NCBI GenBank assembly: GCA_046296295.1
Contig: JBKBLG010000013.1
Span: forward strand, 1 to 64,000
Length of the DNA stretch: 64,000 nucleotides
Direction of reading: 5' to 3'
Source: UBA10646 sp046296295
GTDB taxonomy: Bacteria; Bacteroidota; Bacteroidia; Chitinophagales; Chitinophagaceae
A program made the position numbers and the translations under genes. Shown here piece after piece: positions 1 through 7,959 of the stretch (positions are counted from its first letter, which is position 1; each line of letters starts with the position of its first letter). The notes below the pieces were generated by a model. It was not told the DNA's origin. It was given only the letters and a program-made list of their open reading frames with translations, and ran no database searches.

Positions 1-205
1 GGTACTCGTACAAGGTTTCATGTTTGAAACCACAAAGCAAATACCATGTTTTAGCCCACACCCTACAAATTGCATACACCATGTTACCACCTTTCACTTT
101 ACCCCATAACGGTGTTAACAGCACAAAGGGTAATGCCAAACACATTATAATAACAAAAGTGATTAAGCCATACAAACTGAATAAAAAACGAAATGCTTTG
201 ATCAT
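1..205 (-). CDS. plsC: 1-acyl-sn-glycerol-3-phosphate acyltransferase, N-terminal part
   Basis: The reverse strand is open from an ATG at 205 to the left edge, giving 68 residues with no stop. The protein begins MIKAFRFLFSLYGL, has a hydrophobic segment at about residues 10-33, then a GKVKGGN turn and an aromatic-rich stretch (VWAKTWYLLCG). This is how Bacteroidota PlsC-type acyltransferases start; they acylate lysophosphatidic acid at the inner membrane. The catalytic HX4D motif lies outside the window, so the family call rests on the N-terminus only. The ATG overlaps the TGA of the upstream methyltransferase gene (ATGA), which suggests translational coupling. Confidence 0.72.
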   Translation of the reverse strand, partial: MIKAFRFLFSLYGLITFVIIMCLALPFVLLTPLWGKVKGGNMVYAICRVWAKTWYLLCGFKHETLYEY

Positions 206-1104
206 GCTTTCGCATGTTTAATGATGTAAATAATAGAGCTACATTTTGCTGTATTGCGTAAAGCCGACAAGTTGCTTCTTAAGCCATGCCATAATGCTGC
301 TAATAGGTTACGCTTACCTGTTGCGTAGCTTTCGCTAAGCATGCTCACATATACACTATCGAACCACATGGGTTTGATGGCTGTAACCTCAAAACCATGT
401 TGCTGCATTAGCAACTGCATGCTGCGTGGCGAAAAATGGTATAAATGCCTTGGCACATCGTAGGCTGCCCAACTTGCTTGGTAATGCAAAGCATCGCCAC
501 TGGTATAATTAGGTACTGCAACTATTAATGTTCCATTGGGCTGTAACACCTTTTTGTATGTTGCTAAATAAGTATGCAGGTCGTGCACATGTTCTAACAC
601 ATGCCACATGGTAATAACATCTACCGCTTGTGGCGGCATTTGAAATAAATGCTGCAAAGGTTTTAATGCTAAACCATAATTTTTCTGAGCATTTTGTACT
701 GCAGTGGCATCGGGTTCTAATGCCGTTACATGCCATTGCTGTTGCTGCATCACATTGGCAAAAGCACCTGTGCCTGCACCAACATCTAACAAACGCCCTT
801 TAGTTATACCGCTGGCTTTAGCTACCAGCGTCGACTTTTGCCGTAAGGTAATATTGCGAACAATATGATAGAGCTTGTTCACAATACCTTGCTGGGTATC
901 GCTATGGCTTACGTAAGCATCACTTTGATAGTACTTTCCAATATGCGTTGCATCGGGTATGCCTTGTGTAAACCGCAGACTACAGTGCCCACACTCCCAC
1001 ACCTCATACTTTTCTTGCGATACGGTATAATCTTGCGCTACAAGTACTTTTCTGATATTACTGTGCTTACAAGCCGGACAATGTGTGTGTACAATGGTTG
1101 CCAT
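202..1104 (-). CDS. Zinc-ribbon class I SAM-dependent methyltransferase
   Basis: A 300-residue protein. Residues about 8-50 hold two CxxC pairs (CPAC and CGHC), a small zinc ribbon. A Rossmann methyltransferase follows with motif I LLDVGAGTGAF at about residue 110, an acidic ALEPD at the end of strand 2, and the MWHVLEHVHD segment typical of the Methyltransf_11/23 group. The substrate is not evident; relatives often sit in sugar or lipid modification loci. The open frame extends to 1233, but the ATG at 1104 (MATIVHTHCPACK) is chosen because the upstream extension would overlap the divergent maf gene and looks unlike protein. It is coupled to plsC by a 4-base overlap. Confidence 0.72.
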   Translation of the reverse strand: MATIVHTHCPACKHSNIRKVLVAQDYTVSQEKYEVWECGHCSLRFTQGIPDATHIGKYYQSDAYVSHSDTQQGIVNKLYHIVRNITLRQKSTLVAKASGITKGRLLDVGAGTGAFANVMQQQQWHVTALEPDATAVQNAQKNYGLALKPLQHLFQMPPQAVDVITMWHVLEHVHDLHTYLATYKKVLQPNGTLIVAVPNYTSGDALHYQASWAAYDVPRHLYHFSPRSMQLLMQQHGFEVTAIKPMWFDSVYVSMLSESYATGKRNLLAALWHGLRSNLSALRNTAKCSSIIYIIKHAKA

Positions 1105-1178
1105 CGCAGCAAAGAAAAGGCATAAAACCCAAAAACCAACAAGTGCTGCCGCTACCCTGAGGGGCTTATCTTCGCTGC

Positions 1179-1763
1179 ATGATTGTATTAGCATCTCAAT
1201 CGCCCCGTCGCAAGCAATTGCTGGAATGGGCACATATATCGTTCGAAGTAGTGGTTAGTGCTACCGACGAAAGTTATCAGAGCCACCTTACGGTAAATGA
1301 AGTACCGATACACATTGCTACTGAAAAAGCTTCGGCTGTAGCGGCACAATTGCAAGCAACCAATCACCCGCTGCAACAAGCACCGATATTAGCCGCCGAC
1401 ACAGTTGTTGTAATCAACAATACCATTATCGGAAAGCCTGCCGATACAGAACAAGCAATAACAACATTAAAGTTATTGAACGGCCAAAAACACCAGGTTA
1501 TTACCGGGGTATGCCTATTATATCAAGGAGTTACATATTGCTTTAGCGATACAACTAATGTTTATTTCAATACCCTTACCAGCGAGCAATTAGCATGGTA
1601 TGTACACCAATATCAACCCTTTGATAAGGCTGGAGCTTACGCCATCCAAGAATGGATTGGTGTTGTTGGTATTCAAAAAATTGAAGGTTGCTTTTATAAT
1701 GTAATGGGGCTGCCTGTAAGTAGGGTTGTGCAATTGTTGCAACAGCTTCAAATTGTTAAATAA
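1179..1763 (+). CDS. maf: Maf family nucleoside triphosphate pyrophosphatase
   Basis: A 194-residue protein of normal Maf length. It opens with IVLASQSPRRKQLL, the family's SxSPRR phosphate-binding motif, and has ATDESY, ILAADTVVV and GKPADTEQA in the expected order. These proteins hydrolyse dTTP/UTP or modified nucleotides to the monophosphate and act as cytosolic house-cleaning enzymes. The start at 1179 gives the canonical N-terminus. The gene diverges from the methyltransferase and is followed 14 bases later by mgtE, so the two are probably co-transcribed. A copy of the dispersed CCTTACGGTAAATG repeat lies in frame at 1286-1299 and encodes LTVN. Confidence 0.92.
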   Translation: MIVLASQSPRRKQLLEWAHISFEVVVSATDESYQSHLTVNEVPIHIATEKASAVAAQLQATNHPLQQAPILAADTVVVINNTIIGKPADTEQAITTLKLLNGQKHQVITGVCLLYQGVTYCFSDTTNVYFNTLTSEQLAWYVHQYQPFDKAGAYAIQEWIGVVGIQKIEGCFYNVMGLPVSRVVQLLQQLQIVK

Positions 1764-1777
1764 CTAAAACTGTACTC

Positions 1778-3163
1778 ATGGAACTAGAACAAATTTCGCT
1801 TCAAGAACAGTTTGAACAAATCATTGCTACCGACGATAAAATACAAATTCGTGATTTCCTCAATCATCAGAATATTAGCGATGTTGCACAATTAATTAAC
1901 GACAACCCCGACTATGAGGCTAGCATTATTGCTAATATGAGTATTCACAGAGCAGCCAGCGTTTTTAAAATACTTGACGTTACCCAACAAAAAGATATTG
2001 TTAAAGCATTACCAAGTTTTAAAACTGCAGAACTACTAAACGAATTACCAGCCGACGATAGAACCGATTTCTTAGAAGAACTACCCAAAGAAGCCATCAG
2101 AGATTTAATTAAGCTAATGGATCCTGAAGAACGTAAAATTACGCTAAGCTTACTGGGTTATCCTGAAGATAGTGTTGGCCGCCTAATGACACCCGATTAT
2201 GTGTATGTATATGCCCATAATACGGTAGAAGAAGTATTTGCTACTATTAGAAAATTCGCCAAAAACAGTGAAACGATTGATGTTATCTATGTGATTAACG
2301 AACAGGGCAAATTGGTAGATGATATTAGAATTAGAGATGTTATTCTTGCCAGTCCTGATAAAGCTATTAGCGAGTTAATAGATGGCCGCGTAGTGGCATT
2401 AAATGTTCAAGACGATCAAGAAAAAGCATATCAGGTCTTTAAAATGAATAACCGAGTAGCCTTGCCTGTAACCGATAATAATAATGTACTCTTAGGCATT
2501 GTAACCATTGATGATATTTTATGGGTAGCCAATGAAGAGTTTAGCGAAGACATGCAAAAAATGGGTGGTACAGAGGCATTAGACGAACCTTACCTCGATA
2601 TGCCTATTCTAAAGCTATTTAGAAAGCGAGTTGGCTGGCTTGTTGTTTTACTGCTCGGCGAAATGCTTACTGCCACTGCCATGGGCTATTTCGAAGATGA
2701 AATAGCGAAAGCAGTTGTATTAGCCCTGTTTGTACCTTTAATTATCAGTAGTGGTGGTAACAGCGGCAGCCAGGCAAGTACACTTATTATTCAGGCAATG
2801 GCTATCGGCGAAATTACGATTGGCGACTGGTGGCGTGTATTACGCAGAGAAATAATCAGTGGTATTTTATTAGGTACAGTGCTTGGTATTATTGGCTTCA
2901 TCCGTATTTGGGCATGGCATTATATAACACCAAAAGTATATGGCGATCATTGGGCACTCATTGGTGCAACCGTTGGTTGCTCTTTGGTTGGTGTTGTACT
3001 TTGGGGCACACTGAGTGGCAGCATGCTACCCATTTTACTAAAACGCCTCGGTGCCGACCCCGCGGTATCATCGGCACCTTTTGTTTCCACATTGGTAGAT
3101 GTAACTGGCCTTATTATATACTTTAGCCTTGCCTTTTTATTCTTACAAGGTATTTTATTATAA
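1778..3163 (+). CDS. mgtE: MgtE magnesium transporter
   Basis: A 461-residue MgtE-type Mg2+ channel. An N-terminal alpha-solenoid domain occupies about residues 1-135, with the repeated LPADDRTDFLEELP / MDPEERKITLSLL pattern. Paired CBS domains (about 140-265) start at GRLMTPDYV and include VALPVTDNNN. Five hydrophobic helices run from about residue 285 to the end, with the pore signature SSGGNSGSQASTL. In characterised homologues the cytosolic N and CBS domains sense Mg2+ and gate the pore. The gene follows maf closely and is followed by a clear hairpin-plus-T-run terminator. Confidence 0.95.
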   Translation: MELEQISLQEQFEQIIATDDKIQIRDFLNHQNISDVAQLINDNPDYEASIIANMSIHRAASVFKILDVTQQKDIVKALPSFKTAELLNELPADDRTDFLEELPKEAIRDLIKLMDPEERKITLSLLGYPEDSVGRLMTPDYVYVYAHNTVEEVFATIRKFAKNSETIDVIYVINEQGKLVDDIRIRDVILASPDKAISELIDGRVVALNVQDDQEKAYQVFKMNNRVALPVTDNNNVLLGIVTIDDILWVANEEFSEDMQKMGGTEALDEPYLDMPILKLFRKRVGWLVVLLLGEMLTATAMGYFEDEIAKAVVLALFVPLIISSGGNSGSQASTLIIQAMAIGEITIGDWWRVLRREIISGILLGTVLGIIGFIRIWAWHYITPKVYGDHWALIGATVGCSLVGVVLWGTLSGSMLPILLKRLGADPAVSSAPFVSTLVDVTGLIIYFSLAFLFLQGILL

Positions 3164-3167
3164 TAAC

Positions 3168-3195
3168 AAAGGAAGTGTACCCCCTTCCTTTTTTT
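3168..3195 (+). terminator. Rho-independent terminator after mgtE
   Basis: An 8 bp stem (AAAGGAAG / CTTCCTTT) with an 8-base loop runs straight into a T run, starting five bases after the mgtE stop codon. Confidence 0.8.
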
Positions 3196-3564
3196 AAATA
3201 CAATATTGTTTTATCGGCGGTGTAGGGATGGTCGTAAGATGGCATACTTACAATGTGCCTACCTTATTCGTTAAACTGCTACAATTACTTAGTTGAATTG
3301 TGGCTAGAAAACTCAGGCGTGAAATGGGTTACGTAACTACCTGCACGAATAGGGGTACAACAGCTTTCAATATCAACCTCTTTAAGCAGAGGGTGCATGT
3401 ATTTTGTAAGTGCCTTACAATCAAAGTAGTATTTTTCGGTTACGTAGCGTACTGCCAAAGTTGCCATGGGCTATTACATAGCTGAATGCAGATTTAAAGA
3501 ATATATTGTTGCATAAACACGAACAAAAGTTGAATTTTTTGATACGGGTAGGTGATGCCTTGCT
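3196..3564. other. Gene-poor stretch with one small unsupported ORF
   Basis: No recognisable gene. The minus strand has a 60-codon open frame at 3285-3467 containing RYVTEKYYFDCKALTKYM and two close cysteines. It may be a fragment of the same decayed gene as the adjacent pseudogene or a chance frame; I cannot assign it. Confidence 0.4.
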
Positions 3565-4201
3565 TTAGTTCTTACACCTTAACTTACAGGCTGGAGGCAA
3601 CTCATCGCATCCTCTGTTGAACTGTTGTTGGATATTGTCAAGTGATTTCCAAGATACTAAGTTGCCTTTAGCAAAATAATATTCAAACATACCATGCTTC
3701 TCGTTGGGTTTGATGCGAATATGCTTCTGTACTTCAGCTATCACATAGCATGCTGGTAGTTCTAAGTTGAGCAAATAGATTTCATTTTTACCGTAAGGCA
3801 TTTCTATTAGATAAAAGCGTTCTGCACTTACAAAGAGGTTTTTAGTAACTCTACACCGCCAAAGAATACATCATTATTTAATATCGCTTATTTGTACTTC
3901 GCCCTTCTGAGAAGTGACAGAAAACATACTATAGTTGCAAGATGTTCTGCCTTTGAATTTAAATTTTTTTATCCACTTGCGTACTTGCACCTTGTAGGAA
4001 ATCAACCATTCTTGTCGACTTTAAATTACAAATCTCCAAAGGCACCAGTATAAAAGTAAAGTCACTTGTATCAATTTTATTTGTACTTAAATCAAAATCG
4101 GCAGTAGTTACCTTACCTCATTTTATATCCTTTTTATCTTGAGCAATTACATTTGCTTAAGCAAATGATAAAAAAGTAAGTACTGATACAGCGTTTTTCA
4201 T
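3565..4201 (-). pseudogene. Decayed gene for an exported protein, possibly DUF3857-like
   Basis: Read on the minus strand from an ATG at 4201, the sequence gives a signal-peptide-like start (MKNAVSVLTFLSFA) broken by TAA at codon 15. It continues ANVIAQDKKDIK, meets TGA at codon 28, then goes on GKVTTADFDLSTNKIDTSDF. A further stop and a frame change follow before KGRTSCNYSMFSV and, in another frame, a 78-codon open stretch at 3801-3565. The phrase IAQDKKDIK-GKVTTADFDL resembles the N-terminus of secreted Bacteroidota DUF3857/transglutaminase proteins, but the match is short. Several independent lesions indicate a relic rather than a sequencing error. Confidence 0.6.
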
Positions 4202-4266
4202 AACAGTTACAACAGATTTAAAAGCATTGTAAGTAATCAAAAAAACATATACAAAAGTTTAAAATA

Positions 4267-5208
4267 TTGAAAGTTTTTCCAGCACATATCGTTAAGGCAA
4301 ATGCACGTTCATTAGGTTTCGAGTATTGCGGCATTGCGGAAGCTAAAGAATTAAGCGACGATGCTCGCAGGCTTGAAAAGTGGTTACAGCAAGGCTTACA
4401 CGGCACTATGCACTATATGGAAAATCATTTTGATCTCAGAATTAACCCAACACTTTTGGTACCTGGCGCCAAATCAGTTATTACATTGTTACATAATTAC
4501 TACCCTACAAAAAAGCAACCCGATGATGCACCACAAATTGCGAAATATGCATATGGCGAAGATTATCATCGTATTATCAGAAAAAAAGTTAAACAACTAC
4601 TTACTACACTTCGTAGCAGCATTGGCGATATCAACGGGCGTGGTTTTGTAGATAGTGCTCCTGTGCTAGAACGCAGTTGGGCACAGATTAGCGGACTTGG
4701 TTGGATTGGCAAAAACGGTAATCTAATTCATAAAAAAGCTGGCAGCTTTTTCTTCATTGCAACTCTTATTGTAGATGTTGCTTTCGACTACGATAACCTT
4801 ACGGTAAAAGATTATTGCGGCACATGCACCCGCTGTATCGATGCCTGCCCTACACAGGCTATCTTACCCAACAAAGTGATAGATGGTAGTCGCTGCATCA
4901 GTTATTTTACCATAGAATTGAAAGATGCCCTCATTCCGCACGATAAAAAAGAACAATTCAACAACTGGATGTTTGGTTGCGATGTTTGTCAAGATGTATG
5001 CCCGTGGAATCGTTTTAGCAAGCCACACCAAGAGCCAGGCTTTGAACCAATACCAGCCATTTTAAACTATGGTTGGAGCGATTGGCAAATGCTTACCGAA
5101 GAAACCTTTAATATTATTTTTGACAAATCGGCATTGAAACGTGCCAAGTTCAGCGGTATACAACGCAACTTAAAATTCATAGCACCCGATAGCCCCATTA
5201 ACCAGTAA
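4267..5208 (+). CDS. queG: Epoxyqueuosine reductase QueG
   Basis: A 313-residue QueG, the cobalamin and iron-sulfur enzyme that reduces epoxyqueuosine to queuosine in tRNA anticodons. Two ferredoxin-type clusters are visible: CGTCTRCIDACPTQAI at about residues 186-201 and CDVCQDVCPW at about 239-248. The N-terminal segment ARSLGFEYCGIA and the central GWIGKNGNLI are family hallmarks. A TTG at 4267 is taken as start because it gives the usual N-terminus and there is no ATG nearby. The 3' end overlaps the convergent glycosyltransferase gene by 11 bases. A dispersed-repeat copy lies at 4797-4808 (LTVK). Confidence 0.93.
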   Translation: MKVFPAHIVKANARSLGFEYCGIAEAKELSDDARRLEKWLQQGLHGTMHYMENHFDLRINPTLLVPGAKSVITLLHNYYPTKKQPDDAPQIAKYAYGEDYHRIIRKKVKQLLTTLRSSIGDINGRGFVDSAPVLERSWAQISGLGWIGKNGNLIHKKAGSFFFIATLIVDVAFDYDNLTVKDYCGTCTRCIDACPTQAILPNKVIDGSRCISYFTIELKDALIPHDKKEQFNNWMFGCDVCQDVCPWNRFSKPHQEPGFEPIPAILNYGWSDWQMLTEETFNIIFDKSALKRAKFSGIQRNLKFIAPDSPINQ

Positions 5209-5956
5209 CTGTATCGGCTTGTGCTACCTCACGGCGATAGTTTTTAAACAAGCTTTGCCACTGAATTTTTAGTACGCCCAATACGCCTTCTTTAATAATA
5301 CCTTTATTCATTTTACTAACGCCAACCTTTCTATCTACAAATACTACGGGCACTTCTGCAATATTGAAGCCCAACTTCCACGCTGCGAATTTCATTTCAA
5401 TCTGAAAGGCGTACCCTACAAACCGAATAGCGTTGAAATTAATTGCCTGCAACACTTTTGCACTGTAGCAAATAAAGCCTGCAGTAGGGTCGTTCACCGG
5501 CATCCATGTAATTAGTTTAGTGTACAAAGCACCACCACGGCTGTATAAATGGCGATCTAAAGGCCAGTTTTCTATTTTACCGCCAGGTACATACCTACTT
5601 CCAATAGCAACATCGGCAACGCCAAACTTACAAGCATCGTATAAGCGTTCTAAATCTTTGGGGTTATGACTAAAATCGGCATCCATTTCAAAAATAAACG
5701 CATACCCTCTGCTTAATGCCCATTTGAATCCATGAATATACGCCGTACCCAAGCCAAGCTTACCGCTCCGTTCTTCTAAGAAAAGGCAATCGGCATATTG
5801 CAACATCTTACTTTTAACGATACTGGCTGTACCGTCAGGACTACCATCATCAATCACCAAAATATGATAGCCTTGTTGCAACGAAAAAATTGCCTCAATA
5901 ATAGCGGCGATATTATCTTTCTCGTTGTACGTTGGTATAATAACTAACTTTTCCAA
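5198..5956 (-). CDS. Polyprenol monophosphomannose synthase-like glycosyltransferase (GT2)
   Basis: A 252-residue GT2 enzyme of the dolichol/polyprenol-phosphate mannosyltransferase type. It starts with VIIPTYNEKDNI, has LVIDDGSPDGTA as the nucleotide-sugar site, MDADFSHNP as the DXD-like motif, and IGSRYVPGG and NDPTAGF further on. It lacks the long C-terminal membrane part of some homologues, so it resembles the soluble or peripheral catalytic form that transfers a sugar from GDP-mannose to a polyprenyl phosphate. Sugar specificity is inferred from the family. Confidence 0.88.
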   Translation of the reverse strand: MEKLVIIPTYNEKDNIAAIIEAIFSLQQGYHILVIDDGSPDGTASIVKSKMLQYADCLFLEERSGKLGLGTAYIHGFKWALSRGYAFIFEMDADFSHNPKDLERLYDACKFGVADVAIGSRYVPGGKIENWPLDRHLYSRGGALYTKLITWMPVNDPTAGFICYSAKVLQAINFNAIRFVGYAFQIEMKFAAWKLGFNIAEVPVVFVDRKVGVSKMNKGIIKEGVLGVLKIQWQSLFKNYRREVAQADTVTG

Positions 5957-6046
5957 TGGGGTTGCGCTGCTTAATAGTTTGTAACGCTGTAAAAATAGCC
6001 GTTTTGCATTTGCCCGTAAGGGCTATCCCTACCTTACGGTAAATAA

Positions 6047-6817
6047 TTAACCTTTCTTGAGGTAAGTACGCTTTAAAATTTCGGTTAGCTTTTGCTTGGT
6101 GTTATAGGGGAAGTCGCCCGCCATCATCCAATCGTAATAGCTTGGTTCTTGCTTGAGCACATCTGCTACCGAACGCCCTTTATGCTTACCGAAATTAAAT
6201 ACTTCTATCCCATTTAACATTACAAACCTGCGGGCATAATCTACCAAATCGGGCTCGCCAGCAATTTTCCAGATACTATCAATGGTATTCCCAATTTCAG
6301 GATAACGCTCTACCTGTGCTTCAAGCACTTCTAATGTTGCCACCGTATCGGCTTCGGCACTGTGTGCATTATCTAAGGTTTTGTTGCAGTAAAATTTATA
6401 GGCTGCCGAAAGCGTTCGCGGCTCCATGATGTGAAAAATACGTTGCACATCAATGGTTTTCGCTTGCTGCGGATTCCAGTCAATGCCAACCCTACCAAAT
6501 TCTTCAATAAGCATCGGAACATCAAAGCGGTTACAGTTATAACCAGCCATATCGCAGCCATCAATGAACTGCTTTATTTCGTTAGCCACTTGTTTAAAAG
6601 TTGGGGCATTGGCAACCATATCGTTCGTAATGCCATGTACAGCCGATGCTTCAACAGGTATCGGCATTTCAGGATTAATTAGTTTTCTTTTAGTTAGTCG
6701 CTCACCCGTTGGCGTAAGTTTAACAATGGCAATTTCAACAATACGATCTCGGCCAATGCTAATACCAGTGGTTTCTAAATCAAAAAATGCGAGCGGTTTA
6801 TGAAGTTGTAAGTTCAT
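6047..6817 (-). CDS. DEDDh 3'-5' exonuclease, DnaQ/PolC-epsilon-like
   Basis: A 256-residue protein with the exonuclease core in residues about 8-170: FFDLETTG (ExoI, D and E), VHGITNDMV, GYNCNRFDVPML (ExoII, D), and HSAEADTVATLEV (ExoIII, H and D). The C-terminal 70 residues (FNFGKHKGRSVADVLKQEPSYYDWMMAGDF) match the small domain often attached to these exonucleases in Bacteroidota. It is likely a proofreading or repair nuclease separate from the polymerase. A dispersed-repeat copy sits just downstream at 6032-6043. Confidence 0.9.
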   Translation of the reverse strand: MNLQLHKPLAFFDLETTGISIGRDRIVEIAIVKLTPTGERLTKRKLINPEMPIPVEASAVHGITNDMVANAPTFKQVANEIKQFIDGCDMAGYNCNRFDVPMLIEEFGRVGIDWNPQQAKTIDVQRIFHIMEPRTLSAAYKFYCNKTLDNAHSAEADTVATLEVLEAQVERYPEIGNTIDSIWKIAGEPDLVDYARRFVMLNGIEVFNFGKHKGRSVADVLKQEPSYYDWMMAGDFPYNTKQKLTEILKRTYLKKG

Positions 6818-6919
6818 TTTGTGTGAAATATGGTTGTGTTAAGGCAGCAATTACAAGCAAAAAGCTATCTTCGACTGCAAGAAACAGATAAAACCTAATC
6901 TTACCAACACATTATTTGT

Positions 6920-7042
6920 ATGAAAAAAGCCTTTGTAGCTGTTGTACTAATTGCTTTTGTAGCCATGTTCGCCACATCTTGTGCCAGCAATCGCCCAGGT
7001 GTGGGCTGCCCAACAACTAATAAAAAATACTTTAGAGCATAA
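6920..7042 (+). CDS. Short lipoprotein, 40 residues
   Basis: A small frame with a clean lipoprotein signal: MKKAFVAVVLIAFVAMFATSC, where the cysteine at residue 21 follows a lipobox (ATSC). The mature part is only 20 residues, with a second cysteine in VGCPTTNKKYFRA. Small lipoproteins with an RPGVGCP-type tail are familiar in Bacteroidota genomes, though their function is unknown. It ends 13 bases before ytxJ and is probably co-transcribed with it. Confidence 0.7.
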   Translation: MKKAFVAVVLIAFVAMFATSCASNRPGVGCPTTNKKYFRA

Positions 7043-7055
7043 ATTAGTAGCAGCA

Positions 7056-7382
7056 ATGCAGTGGCAAGCCCTCACTAACCTTGCAGAATGGCAAGCTGTA
7101 TTAGCAGCAAGCGAAACCACTACGCAAGTAGTGTTCAAGCATAGTACGCGTTGCAGCATTAGTAGCATGGCTCTTAGCAGGTTAGAACGCAGCGAGCAGC
7201 CTAGCAATGCTACTTTCCACCTATTAGATTTAATTAAACACCGCGACGTAAGCAACGCTATTGCAGAAGATTTAAATGTGTATCACGAAAGTCCGCAAGT
7301 AATTGTTATTAAAAACAGAAATTGCGTGTACGAAGAAAGCCACATGGCCATTCGAATGGATGAAATCATACAGCAACTATAA
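7056..7382 (+). CDS. ytxJ: YtxJ-family monothiol bacilliredoxin-like protein
   Basis: A 108-residue protein. The diagnostic segment VVFKHSTRCSISSMAL at about residues 25-40 contains the single-cysteine CxxS motif of YtxJ, a thioredoxin-fold protein linked to bacillithiol redox systems. HESPQVIVIKNRNCVYEESHMAI matches the cis-Pro region. The open frame begins at 6981, but that extension overlaps the lipoprotein gene out of frame. The ATG at 7056 gives the normal family N-terminus and length. A UUCG-loop terminator follows six bases after the stop. Confidence 0.85.
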   Translation: MQWQALTNLAEWQAVLAASETTTQVVFKHSTRCSISSMALSRLERSEQPSNATFHLLDLIKHRDVSNAIAEDLNVYHESPQVIVIKNRNCVYEESHMAIRMDEIIQQL

Positions 7383-7387
7383 GTTAT

Positions 7388-7409
7388 AACAGCCCTTCGG
7401 GGCTGTTTT
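7388..7409 (+). terminator. UUCG-loop terminator after ytxJ
   Basis: AACAGCCC and GGGCTGTT form an 8 bp stem closed by a TTCG tetraloop and followed by TT, six bases after the ytxJ stop codon. A copy of the dispersed repeat follows at 7420-7433. Confidence 0.85.
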
Positions 7410-7511
7410 GCTGCACCTACCTTACGGTAAATGCCTGCCGCAACCACATGTGTATAAATCGTAGCATGATACACTAGCATCAACCATAAGTAGCTGCTAC
7501 CTTTGTACCCT

Positions 7512-7907
7512 ATGACCACTCTTGTTACATATCCGGAAGTTAAAATTGAAGCACAACTAAAGCAGCGATTAAACCTTCAAGAAAGTAATGTAACCATTGT
7601 ACATTGCGTGTACAGGGCGTACTCGCCACTAGATGTAGTGCGTATTTGGCCGTCAACAGTTTTAATAGAAGATACCAAAGAAGAAAGAAAATTACTACAA
7701 GCTTACAACATAAGCATTGCTCCTGAATGGACCTTAGTACAAGGTAAGGAAATAGGCTTTACACTCATTTTTGAAGGCTTAAGCAAGCAATGCAAAACAT
7801 TCAGCCTCGATGAGCGGATAGAAGAAGAAGGCAAGTTTTTCGTTGCTAATATTCAACGCAACAGCACCGATGTGTACAATGTTGAAGTAGATAGCACTCC
7901 ATTTTAA
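7512..7907 (+). CDS. Conserved-looking hypothetical protein, 131 residues
   Basis: Not recognised. A soluble, acidic protein (MTTLVTYPEVKIEAQLKQ...) without signal peptide or membrane segment; the middle has alternating hydrophobic residues (WTLVQGKEIGFTLIFEGL) suggesting a beta-rich fold. The ATG at 7512 is preferred over the TTG at 7503 because TACCTTTG at 7498-7505 looks like a TAnnTTTG -7 box and would overlap the upstream codon. That would make the transcript nearly leaderless. No -33 element is evident. Confidence 0.65.
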   Translation: MTTLVTYPEVKIEAQLKQRLNLQESNVTIVHCVYRAYSPLDVVRIWPSTVLIEDTKEERKLLQAYNISIAPEWTLVQGKEIGFTLIFEGLSKQCKTFSLDERIEEEGKFFVANIQRNSTDVYNVEVDSTPF

Positions 7908-7959
7908 AACAAACACAGTGTTAATAATACACTGAAACTACATTTACCGCAAGGTATTG

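Noticed and set aside
24..221. A plus-strand 65-residue protein at the left edge
   Set aside because: The reverse strand encodes a much better supported PlsC N-terminus over the same bases, with translational coupling to the upstream gene.
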